DNA of 64,000 nucleotides from NCBI RefSeq assembly GCF_000716595.1, contig NZ_JNXC01000031.1:1-64000 (forward strand), read 5' to 3'. A program made the position numbers and the translations under genes. The DNA comes from Saccharothrix sp. NRRL B-16314 (GTDB lineage Bacteria; Actinomycetota; Actinomycetes; Mycobacteriales; Pseudonocardiaceae). Shown here piece by piece: positions 44,672 through 52,604 of this stretch; the stretch's first letter is position 1; each line of letters begins with the position of its first letter. The notes below the pieces were generated by a model. That model did no database searches. It was not told where the DNA came from and was given only the letters and a program-made list of their open reading frames with translations.

Positions 44672-46245
44672 CGTCGATCGCCCCTTACCGCGCCCAGCGC
44701 GTCGACGATCCCGGCGCCGTAATGGCCGTTCCGCTGCGGGGTGCCGGCACACGTGGTCGGTTCCTCCGGGCACGCCAGGGCGGTGGCGGTCGCCTCGACG
44801 ATCCGGCTCGTCCGGCTCGGGTCCAGGACGAGCCCGCCGAGGGCGTCGCGGGCGCCGTGACGGCTGACGACCAGGGCCGCGACACCGGCCGCGAACGGTG
44901 AGGCGATCGAGGCGTAGCGGTAGTAGGCGCACGTCCCGGCCGTGCAGTCGCGCAGCAACGACGGGTTGTTCGGTGTCCCGTCGGGGTTGACCATGCCGTA
45001 AGCCCGCGCGGCGCTCTCCGGGTAGGTGGACAGCACGGTCTCCGTCAGCGGGGCGCCGCGGCCACCGGCGCCACCCGGTGCGGCGACGTCCGTGGCGCCG
45101 AGGCCGAAGTTCGACGTGGGCGCGAGCCGGAGGTCGTTGCGCAGGCGGGAGACCGCGAGCACGCCGTCCGCCTCGGCGGGCAGCACCTGGCACGAGCCGT
45201 CGACGGTGCGCGGGTAGGCGGCGTCCGGCGGGTAGGTGGGGCTCGACGCGTCGGTGACCGGTTTCGTCAGGTCGAAGCCCTGGTCGCCGATCGAGGCCAC
45301 CGGGAGCACACCGCGCGACCGGGCGTACTGCACCGCGCGGTGGACGACGGCGATGATGGCGCGTTGCTCCTCCTGGGCGGCGGGCGAGTCTGCGGGGTTG
45401 TCGGCGCAGTGGAACAGCCACGGGTCCAGCACGAACGCCATGTTCACCACGTCGAGCCCCACGCGCCCACTGTGGATCAGGGCGCGCACGACGGGCAGCG
45501 GGAACACGTAACCCGAGTCCTGGGCGACCCGCAGGCTCACCAGCGTCACGCCGGGCGCGACACCGGCCGTTCCACGCCCGTCCTTCGCCGCCGCGACGAC
45601 CCCGGCGACGTGCGTTCCGTGGCCGAGCGCGTCGGCGTCCGGGGGGTTGACGCAGGACGGGGTCGGGCAGGGGCCGTCGAGTTCGGGCATCACGCGGGTG
45701 AAGGTGCCGCTGCGGGCGCGGTCGAAGTTCGGGGCGATGTCCGGGTGGGTGGCGTCGATGCCGGTGTCCATGATGCCGACCGCGACCCGCCGGTCGCCGA
45801 GCTCGTGCCGGTACGACCCGTCGTCGGTCGCGTGCACGGCCTGGTTGCCCCACTGCAGGTGCGCGTACGGCTCGCCCCCACTGCCCGCGAGTGTCGGCGC
45901 GGCGGGGGTGGCCGGTGCGGCGGGGGTGGTCGGGGTGGTTCGGGGTGGCTGGTGCGCTTCGACTCGGCCGATCGGGGCCGCGCCGTCCAGCGGGACGACA
46001 TCGGCTCGGCTCCCGATCCTCTCCGGGAACGCGCGGTCGGCTTTGGCGGTGAGGGCGCCGATCTCCGGGAACTCCTCGAGCACCTGCCCGCCGGCCGACG
46101 CGACCAGCGCCCGCGCGTGCCCCGATTCCTGCGCCACCACGAGGTACGCCTGCGGATCACCGGGCTGCGCACCGGCCGTGCCGCCCCCGGCCACCATCGT
46201 CACCAGCAACACCGCGACCGCCGGTAATGCCTGACGTGCCCGCAT
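44668..46245 (-). CDS. secreted subtilase (S8) with Asp in the oxyanion position
   Basis: A 525-residue exported serine protease. The signal peptide ends near residue 26 (AGA); a propeptide and a Pro/Thr linker (100-120) follow. The catalytic triad is Asp160 (GIMDTGID), His209 (LGHGTHVAGVV) and Ser446 (YASIASPFAAGVAAL). The oxyanion-hole Asn, normally in a GN-x-G motif, is Asp321 (PVASIGDQGFD). Several Cys suggest disulfides. ATG 46245 (MRARQALPAV) has an AAGGGG ribosome site. Divergent from the LuxR-type regulator and co-transcribed with the TPR gene, it is a candidate for extracellular processing of the cluster product, though a peptide-independent role is possible. Confidence 0.88.
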   Translation of the reverse strand: MRARQALPAVAVLLVTMVAGGGTAGAQPGDPQAYLVVAQESGHARALVASAGGQVLEEFPEIGALTAKADRAFPERIGSRADVVPLDGAAPIGRVEAHQPPRTTPTTPAAPATPAAPTLAGSGGEPYAHLQWGNQAVHATDDGSYRHELGDRRVAVGIMDTGIDATHPDIAPNFDRARSGTFTRVMPELDGPCPTPSCVNPPDADALGHGTHVAGVVAAAKDGRGTAGVAPGVTLVSLRVAQDSGYVFPLPVVRALIHSGRVGLDVVNMAFVLDPWLFHCADNPADSPAAQEEQRAIIAVVHRAVQYARSRGVLPVASIGDQGFDLTKPVTDASSPTYPPDAAYPRTVDGSCQVLPAEADGVLAVSRLRNDLRLAPTSNFGLGATDVAAPGGAGGRGAPLTETVLSTYPESAARAYGMVNPDGTPNNPSLLRDCTAGTCAYYRYASIASPFAAGVAALVVSRHGARDALGGLVLDPSRTSRIVEATATALACPEEPTTCAGTPQRNGHYGAGIVDALGAVRGDRR

Positions 46246-46377
46246 CGGCCACCCCTTCCGCGTTCGAGACCTCTGCGTGATCGTTCCCCAGCCGGCGGGG
46301 GGAGTCTCCAGGCTGGGATCTGAGATTCGCCGTCGCACGGCTCAGCCCCCGGTACGGGAACGGTTGTCGGCGACTCA

Positions 46378-46389
46378 CTACCCGGGTAG
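46378..46389. promoter_or_regulatory. palindrome in the protease/regulator divergent promoter
   Basis: CTACCCGGGTAG, a perfect 12-bp palindrome, lies 96 bases upstream of the LuxR-type ATG and 133 bases upstream of the protease start. It is a plausible operator for either unit. Confidence 0.4.
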
Positions 46390-46484
46390 GGCATTGCGCC
46401 GATCAGCGGCGTACTCAATGGTCGAGGGAGGTTGCCCTCCTGCTCCGGCGCGGCAACACTGGGGTGCACAGGGGGTACTGCGAC

Positions 46485-47231
46485 ATGACGAGCTTGATCA
46501 ACACCGACGCGGCCCGGTTTCGGGTTCTCCTGGTGGCTCCGCACCGGTTGGTGAGATTGGGAATACGGGCCGGGCTGGAAAGGTCGGCCCGAATCGAGGT
46601 GGTGGCCGAAGCATCGACCACCGATGAAGTACCGGCCGCCCTGCTCACATCTACCCCGTCCGTCATCATCGTCGATCCCCGCGTTCCCGGAAAAGATCCG
46701 CTCCAGCTCGTCCGGATACTGCGCGGACTGTTCCGGAATCGGACGGCGCCCATTCTGGTGCTCGCCGACGAAGACGCCATGGACACCCGGGCGCTGCTCG
46801 AAATGGGAGTCCGCGGCGTGCTCCAGCACGGCTGTGACGAGCACGAACTGGCCAGCGCGGTCACTGAGATCGCCCTGGGCGGCGCGGTGTTCAGCTCGGA
46901 GGTGACCTGCCGGCTGCTGGACTGGTACCTGGACAGCGTCGGCCAGACGCCCCGTCGGCCACCGGCGGTGATAAACACCCTCACCCCCCGTGAGCTGGAC
47001 GTTCTGCTGTTACTCGCGACCGGCATGTCCAACAGCCAGATCGCCGAGAAGCTGACGTTGGGCCTCACCACCGTGAAATCGCACGTGTACCACCTGATGA
47101 AGAAGCTCGACCTGCCCGACCGGGCGAATGCGGTCGCGTTCGCGTACCAGTACGGACTTGTCGCCCGGCACGCCGCGCTGGAGGGGTGCAACCCGCCCGG
47201 GAACGGTCCGCGGTACCGATTATCCAACTGA
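46485..47231 (+). CDS. atypical NarL/LuxR-type response regulator
   Basis: A 248-residue DNA-binding regulator and the likely controller of the cluster. The C-terminal LuxR helix-turn-helix (166-225) is intact: NTLTPRELDVLLLLATGMSN and LTLGLTTVKSHVYHLMKKLD. The receiver domain is degenerate. The paired acidic residues after strand 1 are replaced by Ala18-Pro19 (VLLVAPHRLVRLGI), the conserved Lys is missing (GVRGVLQHGCD), and only the central Asp64 (IIVDPRVPG) remains. Phosphorylation-independent activity is therefore likely, as in other atypical regulators of antibiotic clusters. No histidine kinase is adjacent. ATG 46485 follows an AGGGGG ribosome site. Confidence 0.9.
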   Translation: MTSLINTDAARFRVLLVAPHRLVRLGIRAGLERSARIEVVAEASTTDEVPAALLTSTPSVIIVDPRVPGKDPLQLVRILRGLFRNRTAPILVLADEDAMDTRALLEMGVRGVLQHGCDEHELASAVTEIALGGAVFSSEVTCRLLDWYLDSVGQTPRRPPAVINTLTPRELDVLLLLATGMSNSQIAEKLTLGLTTVKSHVYHLMKKLDLPDRANAVAFAYQYGLVARHAALEGCNPPGNGPRYRLSN

Positions 47232-47246
47232 TCGTCGCCGGTCGAC

Positions 47247-47277
47247 GATCACCCGCCGGTGATCCCGGTCGGTGATC
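47247..47277. promoter_or_regulatory. GATCACC/GGTGATC half-site cluster upstream of the scaffold gene
   Basis: GATCACC (47247-47253), GGTGATC (47258-47264) and GGTGATC (47271-47277) give one inverted repeat plus a direct repeat 13 bp apart. They lie directly after the regulator stop codon and 183 bases before the scaffold ATG. They could be LuxR-type binding sites or part of a terminator. Confidence 0.45.
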
Positions 47278-47324
47278 GGAAGTTCGACAGGATCCGCCCG
47301 ACGGCACCTACCCCGGACTGAGAC

Positions 47325-47360
47325 GGCCCGACCCGGTTCATTCCCCGGGCTGGGTCGGCC
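47325..47360 (+). terminator. hairpin between the regulator and the scaffold gene
   Basis: GGCCCGACCC (47325-47334) pairs with GGGTCGGCC (47352-47360), giving a 7-bp perfect stem plus a further 2 bp past a bulge. There is no T-tract. It could end the regulator transcript or act as a leader structure for the peptide gene. Confidence 0.4.
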
Positions 47361-47459
47361 CTGACCGAGAATCCGTTTCCAGGGGGAAGACGACCCCGGT
47401 CGTGAATAGTTACGGTCATCCTCACCACGAATCGCCTGACGGGGATGGAGCGACCGGGG

Positions 47460-47639
47460 ATGGCCGATCAGGAAACGAGTGAAGATATCGATGTCACGGC
47501 CGAGGACGTGCCGGTGACCCCACCGGACAATGTTCCGTCCGGCGCCGCGGAACCCGTGGACGACGAGGATGACGTCATCGAGGACCTCGAATTCCTCATC
47601 GACGACATCGAAGACCAGATCGCTCCACTCGGCCTGTAG
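47460..47639 (+). CDS. acidic 59-residue peptide, probable scaffold/precursor peptide
   Basis: A very small, highly unusual protein. Of 59 residues 21 are Asp or Glu, and there is no Lys, Arg, His or Cys. Ser/Thr occur only up to residue 27; residues 28-59 contain no Ser, Thr, Cys, Tyr or Trp. The C-terminal half (DDVIEDLEFLIDDIEDQI, then APLGL) would form an amphipathic acidic helix, as in leader regions of ribosomal peptides. ATG 47460 has a GGAG site 9 bases upstream; an in-frame ATG at 47445 lacks one. It lies 3 bases before the flavoprotein gene and heads the biosynthetic run. The lack of modifiable residues at its C-terminus argues for a scaffold to which amino acids are added rather than a classical core peptide (inference). 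Confidence 0.82.
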   Translation: MADQETSEDIDVTAEDVPVTPPDNVPSGAAEPVDDEDDVIEDLEFLIDDIEDQIAPLGL

Positions 47640-47642
47640 CAG

Positions 47643-48221
47643 ATGACCGAGACCGGCACGGTGCCCGCCGCCAGCGACCCGGTCCGCACCGAGGAAGCGC
47701 TGCCGCTGTACCGCTACTTCACCAGCACGGTCGCGCTGATCACCTCGGGCGCGGCCGACGCCGGCACGAACGTCATGGCCTGCGAGTGGACGTTCAACGT
47801 CTCCTACCGGCCACTGCGGATGATGTCACTGGTCAAGCGCGGGTCCTACACCCACGAGCTGATCTCGGCCGGCGGCGAGTTCGGCGTGAACATGTGCTCG
47901 GACGAGCAGGCCGCACTGGTCTCCTACGCGGGCAACTCGCACGGCCGGGAGGTCGTCAAGCTCGACGACCCGCTGTTCGCCGGAGGGATCTACACCGGCA
48001 AGCGGATCGGCGTGCCGATGCTGCGGGGCTGCGTGCTCAACCTCGAATGCGTGGTGGAGAGCACCGTCGAGATCGGCGAGCACACCGGGTTCGTCGGGCG
48101 CGCGGTCGCCGGTTTGGCCAACCGGTCCAAGCAGCCGCTGCTCTACAACCGCGGCCGGTTCTTCCGGCTGGGCGACCTCCTCGCCAAACCACCCGCGGCC
48201 GAGCCGGCCACCGGGGAATGA
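47643..48221 (+). CDS. flavin reductase-fold protein (FMN-binding split barrel)
   Basis: A 192-residue protein of the flavin-reductase-like/DIM6 family, which binds FMN or FAD and either supplies reduced flavin or acts as a flavoenzyme. Recognisable stretches are RYFTSTVALITSGAADAGTN (opening strand), WTFNVSYRPLRMMSLVKRGS, FGVNMCSDEQAALVSYAGNS and VPMLRGCVLNLECVVESTVE. ATG 47643 follows the scaffold stop by 3 bases, so translation is coupled one-to-one. It is the only redox tailoring candidate in the window, and might oxidise an aminoacyl group held on the peptide (inference). No partner monooxygenase is visible here. Confidence 0.85.
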   Translation: MTETGTVPAASDPVRTEEALPLYRYFTSTVALITSGAADAGTNVMACEWTFNVSYRPLRMMSLVKRGSYTHELISAGGEFGVNMCSDEQAALVSYAGNSHGREVVKLDDPLFAGGIYTGKRIGVPMLRGCVLNLECVVESTVEIGEHTGFVGRAVAGLANRSKQPLLYNRGRFFRLGDLLAKPPAAEPATGE

Positions 48222-48312
48222 GGCCACCTCCACCACCCGGTCGCAGGCCACCAGCACCGCCGACATGCCCACACGTCAACGCCACAGCCGTCGAACACCG
48301 ACAGGAGCCCAG

Positions 48313-50232
48313 ATGAACGACGCGGACATCCTGACGGCCACGAAGAGCGCCGCTCCGGTGGCCACCGACGCGGCCATGGTCGCCGAGCGCGTGACGGCCA
48401 TCTGCGACGCCGCCGCCGACGGCCGAAAAGGCCCGCGCAGCGCCATTTTCCTCGGCACGGTGCCGCTGCTCGACCTCGCCCGCGAGGCGGTCCGCGACGG
48501 ACGCGTCCTCGACGTCGACTGCGCCACCGGGGGCATGGACTCCTTGGTGCCGCTGCGGTCGCTGATCGAGGTCCTGGTGCCCGAGTTGCGCACCGACGCA
48601 CCGGACCTGCTCGACCGGTACTCGCCGGAACTGGTGGCGCTGCACCCCGACTTGGCGGACGTGCTGGACCTGCCCGTCGCCAGGCGGCTCACCCGGCTGG
48701 CCAACACCCCGTCGGAACGGCGCTCGCACCGGGAGTCCGAGCACCTGTTCCGCACGGTCAACGGCCTGGGCCGGCTCCTGCACGACCTGCTCGAACGGAC
48801 CGGTGCGCCCGTCGTGCTGGTGTGGCGGAACCTGCACGAGGCCGACGCGGCGACCCTGCTGGCGTTCCGCCGGTTGAGCCGCTGGGCCGACCAGGGCCAG
48901 ACCCGCCTGGTGTCGCTGGCGACGCTCGTCCCTGGCGGGATCCCGAACTCACCGCCCGCCGGCCTGCCCGCCGCGGAGCAGGCCTGCTTCGACTGGCCGG
49001 CGCACCACGCCCGGCTGCTCGACCTCGTCCGCGAGCAGTCCCTCGGCACCGAGGTGGCGGTGGAGTTCGACGCCGGCACCCCCGCCGGCACGACCCCGGC
49101 CCTGGGTCCGACGCCCATCGGTGAAGCGCTCCTGCTGCTGTCCATCGACGTCGAGCGCGGGTGCGCCCAGGCGATCCGCGCGATGGGCGCGGCCGCCTTC
49201 ACCCTGAACTACGAAGCGGTCCTCCAGCTCGCCGCGCACGTGATCGCGGCCGTGACCGGGCAGGAGGAACCGTTCGACGAGGCCAGGTTCGCCGCCGAGT
49301 GGGAGGCCGCCGCGCCCGAGGAGTACTACGCGGCCATCGAGTTCGCGGTGATCCGACCGGCCGACGTGCGGGACGTGCTCGCGGTGGCGTGGCGGGCGGC
49401 GGGCTTCGCCAACTCGTGCCTGGACGACCACGAGACCTCCCTCGCCTGCTACCGGCAGGCGCTGGGGCTCGCCGACACTCCCCTCCAGCGCGCTCGGGCC
49501 AGGATGTACCTGGGCCTCATCACCGGCAAGCGCCTGCGCCGCATCGCCGAGGCGGAGCAGCACCTCGACCAGGGCCTCGCCGAGATCGACGGCCGGGACG
49601 ACGAGGACGCGCGGCTGGAACGGTGCTGGCTGCTGAACGTGCGCGCCCTGATGGCGTTCCAGCAGCGCGACCACCGGCGGGCCATGCTGATGGTCCGCGA
49701 GGCCCGCGAGGTGATGCGCCCGCTGCACTCCAGCGAGGCGACCCACCTGAAGATCAACCTGATCTCGAACATCTCCGTGCTGCTGGAGAAGACCGGCAGA
49801 ACCGACAAAGCCGTCGCGCTGTGGCAGCAGTTCGCCGCGTTCCTCGGTCCTTCCAACGAGTTGTTCGCCAAGCACTACTACTTCCGGGAGGGCGGCCTGC
49901 GGCTGCTGGCCGGGAGGTCGGAAGACGCGCTGACGTCGTACCGGAACAGCTACGAGCAGTGCGTCCGCATCGACGACCCGTTCCACGCGGCGGTCGTCGC
50001 GCGGGCCGCCGGGTACGTGGCGCACCAGCTCGGGCGGCAGGACGAGGCCGTCGAGTGGTACGAGCGCGTGGTGCGGGCCGGTGAGGCGTGCGGCGACCAC
50101 GAGGCGCTGACCGCGGACCGAGGCACGCTCGCGTTCCTGTCGCAGGACGGCGGCAGCGCGCCGGTCCGGCCCGACACGAAGCTCAACCGGCCGTTCTCCC
50201 TCGTCAACACCTACCTTGCGGGTGAAGGGTGA
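48313..50232 (+). CDS. TPR protein with degenerate STAND-like domain (cluster twin B)
   Basis: A 639-residue cytoplasmic protein. Residues about 60-240 follow the layout of LuxR/STAND ATPases. VVLVWRNLHEADAATLLAFR matches their Walker B block (LDDLHWAD), but the acidic pair is changed to RN and no glycine-rich P-loop is visible, so ATP hydrolysis is doubtful. Residues about 370-620 are TPR-like (DDHETSLACYRQALGLADTP, GRTDKAVALWQQFAAFLGPS, GRQDEAVEWYERVVRAGEAC). There is no DNA-binding domain. It is a paralogue of the protein at 42968. AGGAG precedes ATG 48313. The GTG of the first LanB-type gene overlaps its stop, so it is co-translated with the ligases, perhaps as a scaffold or regulator (inference). 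Confidence 0.8.
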   Translation: MNDADILTATKSAAPVATDAAMVAERVTAICDAAADGRKGPRSAIFLGTVPLLDLAREAVRDGRVLDVDCATGGMDSLVPLRSLIEVLVPELRTDAPDLLDRYSPELVALHPDLADVLDLPVARRLTRLANTPSERRSHRESEHLFRTVNGLGRLLHDLLERTGAPVVLVWRNLHEADAATLLAFRRLSRWADQGQTRLVSLATLVPGGIPNSPPAGLPAAEQACFDWPAHHARLLDLVREQSLGTEVAVEFDAGTPAGTTPALGPTPIGEALLLLSIDVERGCAQAIRAMGAAAFTLNYEAVLQLAAHVIAAVTGQEEPFDEARFAAEWEAAAPEEYYAAIEFAVIRPADVRDVLAVAWRAAGFANSCLDDHETSLACYRQALGLADTPLQRARARMYLGLITGKRLRRIAEAEQHLDQGLAEIDGRDDEDARLERCWLLNVRALMAFQQRDHRRAMLMVREAREVMRPLHSSEATHLKINLISNISVLLEKTGRTDKAVALWQQFAAFLGPSNELFAKHYYFREGGLRLLAGRSEDALTSYRNSYEQCVRIDDPFHAAVVARAAGYVAHQLGRQDEAVEWYERVVRAGEACGDHEALTADRGTLAFLSQDGGSAPVRPDTKLNRPFSLVNTYLAGEG

Positions 50233-52604
50233 CCCAGTTGTCGCTCGACCCCACCGGGGTTCAGGAGGGGACCTCCGACTGGGCGCTGGTCCCTCTCGTC
50301 CTCATCCGCAGCACGGGTTTCAGCGCGAGCCTGCTGGACGCCGTGCGGACGCCGGACGCCGCCCAGGCGTGCGACCGGGTGGTGTCGTTGCGGCGCAGGG
50401 TCGCCGAGTTGCGCGTCGAGTTCAGCGAGGAGCTGTTCCCGACGGTGCTGGCGCGGGAGAGCGCCCGCGGCGCGGACCGCAAGCAGTTCAAGGAGTGGTA
50501 CAAGCTGCGGCGGCGGATCGAGCGCGGCGGCCAGACGTACCCGCTGCCCGCCGTGGTGGGCCTCTGGCCGGACGTGCTGCGGTGGGTGCAGGACTGGAAC
50601 AGCCTGCTGATGACGGTCGACAGCGCCACCGAAGAGGCCGCCGCGACGACCGAGCAGGACTGCGGGCGTGCTCGGCAGCGGCTGCGGGAGCTGGTCGCCG
50701 ACGAGCGGTTCGGCGAGGCGGTCTTCCTGTCCAGCCCCAGCATGCACGTGGGCCTGCGGCGGTACCTGGACACCCCGGAGGCCGAGCAGCGGCCACGCCT
50801 GCGCTCCCGTGAGCAGAAGCTGTACGGCTACCTCCAGCGGTTCACCGCGAAGAACGAGACGACCAGCTTCTTCGGTCCCGTCGACTACGCGGTGGTCGAG
50901 GACCAGCCGCACCCCGCGCTGCGGATGCACGCCACCGCGGGCGGGGTGCCGGCCCGGCGGCGGTCGCGCCTGGCGTACTGGGCCGTGCAGGAGCTGGCCG
51001 ACGCGGTCACGTCCGCCGAGAGCATCCGCCCGCACCTGCCCACCCGCCTCGCCGACACCTGGCGCGACGACGGCACCGCCCTGGTCAACGTGGTCAGCGG
51101 GCGCCGGGTGTCGCCGGACGCGCCCCGGCCGGCCGAGGCGGTGGAGCGGCGGCTGCTCCTGCCCACCGACGAACCGGACCCGCTGGGCCGGCTGCGCGAC
51201 TGGGTCGCCGGTCTCCCGGCCGACTGCGCCGGTCGAGCGCCCGCGCTGCACGTGGTGGACCGGTTCGCGGCGTTGGCCGCCCGGTACACGACGGCGCCGG
51301 TCGACGAGAAGATCCGGGTGCTCGCCGAGACCGAGGAGCTGTTCCACCGCACCACCGGCGCGGACCCGCGTCGCGGTGGCGGCACGATGTTCGCCGACCG
51401 AACCCTGTTCTACGACGAGGCCGTCGGTGACCTGACCACGGTCATCGGGCAGTCCATGGTGACCGACATCCGCGCCCGCATCCGGCCGGTGCTGGACCTC
51501 TGCGTCACGTTCAGCACGATCGTGCAGCGGGTGTGCGTGCGGCGGGCCACCGAGGTCGCGCTGCGGCTCGGCGGCGGTGGACCGGTCCCCTACCTGGCGT
51601 TCGTGCGCGAGATGGTCGCCACCGTCACCATGACCGACTGCCTGGCCGACCCCGAGGTGACCGCGTTCACCGAACGGCTCGCGGAGCTGGCCCGGACGCG
51701 GACGGTCGACGGGCGGATCGCGCTGGACGAGGCCGACCTGGCGCCGCTGCTGGTCCGCACGCCGGCCGGCACCGCCGTGTCACCCGACCTCTTCCTGCTC
51801 GCGGGCAGCACGGACGACCTCGCGGCCGGCGCGTACGAGGTGGTGGTCGGCGAGATCCACTACGGCTACCAGGTCTGGACGCACCTGCTGTCGTTCTGGT
51901 CCGCGCCGGACTGGCTGGCCGAGCAGATCGGCCGGCGGCTGCCGCCCGACCACGACCGGATCGCGTCCCTCGTGCACAAGCGCAAGCAGGGCAAGGCGTT
52001 CCCCAAGGAGCTGCCGGGTCTCAGCGTGGAGATGGGCGGCCGGTCGCGCAAGCCGCCGGAGCAGGTGCTGCGCGCGGCCGACCTGGAGGTCGTCCTGGCC
52101 GATGGCGCGCCGACCCTGCGGTCACTCGTCGACGGTCGGCCGGTGAGGTTGCACCCCGGCGACCCGCGCAACCCCGTGAGCTGGATCTTCGGCACGCCGC
52201 CGGTGATCACCCCGTCGATCCGGTCGGGTGAGCACACGCCCCGGGTCCACGTCGGCCGAGCCGTCCTCCAACGCGCGCACTGGCGGATCGACCCGGCGAT
52301 CCTGGAACCGGCGCGTTCCGCCGGCCGGCACGAGTCCATGATCCTCGTCCGGGAGCTGGCGGGCCGGATCGGGCTGCCGCAGCGGTTCTTCGTGCGCGTG
52401 CCGGGCGAGCGCAAGCCGTTCTTCGTCGCCCTGGACAGCATGATCGGCGTCGACTACCTGCTCGCGATGACGGCCGGCCAGGACGCCGCGGACATCACCG
52501 AAGCCCTGCCCGACACCGGTGACTGGTGGTTGCGCGCGGCCGACGGCGGGCGGCGCAGCTGCGAGTGGCGGATGACCTGGATCCACGGTGACGGCGATGG
52601 GTGA
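50229..52604 (+). CDS. LanB-type aminoacyl-tRNA-dependent ligase 1 (PEARL-like)
   Basis: A 791-residue protein of the lantibiotic-dehydratase N-terminal (glutamylation) domain family, lacking the SpaB_C elimination domain. It should use aminoacyl-tRNA to modify the peptide. Family blocks are IRSTGFSASLLDAV at the N-terminus, AKNETTSFFGPVDYA at residues 207-221, MFADRTLFYDEAVGD near 387, EVVVGEIHYGYQVW, RFFVRVPGERKPFFVALDS near 720, and EALPDTGDWWL with CEWRMTW at the end. GTG 50229 overlaps the upstream stop (GTGA). Family members ending here and paired with a scaffold peptide are peptide-aminoacyl-tRNA ligases. The amino acid added cannot be read from the sequence. Confidence 0.85.
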   Translation: MTQLSLDPTGVQEGTSDWALVPLVLIRSTGFSASLLDAVRTPDAAQACDRVVSLRRRVAELRVEFSEELFPTVLARESARGADRKQFKEWYKLRRRIERGGQTYPLPAVVGLWPDVLRWVQDWNSLLMTVDSATEEAAATTEQDCGRARQRLRELVADERFGEAVFLSSPSMHVGLRRYLDTPEAEQRPRLRSREQKLYGYLQRFTAKNETTSFFGPVDYAVVEDQPHPALRMHATAGGVPARRRSRLAYWAVQELADAVTSAESIRPHLPTRLADTWRDDGTALVNVVSGRRVSPDAPRPAEAVERRLLLPTDEPDPLGRLRDWVAGLPADCAGRAPALHVVDRFAALAARYTTAPVDEKIRVLAETEELFHRTTGADPRRGGGTMFADRTLFYDEAVGDLTTVIGQSMVTDIRARIRPVLDLCVTFSTIVQRVCVRRATEVALRLGGGGPVPYLAFVREMVATVTMTDCLADPEVTAFTERLAELARTRTVDGRIALDEADLAPLLVRTPAGTAVSPDLFLLAGSTDDLAAGAYEVVVGEIHYGYQVWTHLLSFWSAPDWLAEQIGRRLPPDHDRIASLVHKRKQGKAFPKELPGLSVEMGGRSRKPPEQVLRAADLEVVLADGAPTLRSLVDGRPVRLHPGDPRNPVSWIFGTPPVITPSIRSGEHTPRVHVGRAVLQRAHWRIDPAILEPARSAGRHESMILVRELAGRIGLPQRFFVRVPGERKPFFVALDSMIGVDYLLAMTAGQDAADITEALPDTGDWWLRAADGGRRSCEWRMTWIHGDGDG

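Noticed and set aside
42968..45853. A single 961-residue protein combining the TPR gene with upstream sequence
   Set aside because: The upstream 394 codons are an out-of-frame reading of the subtilase gene. GTG 44671 with the 4-base overlap is the better start.
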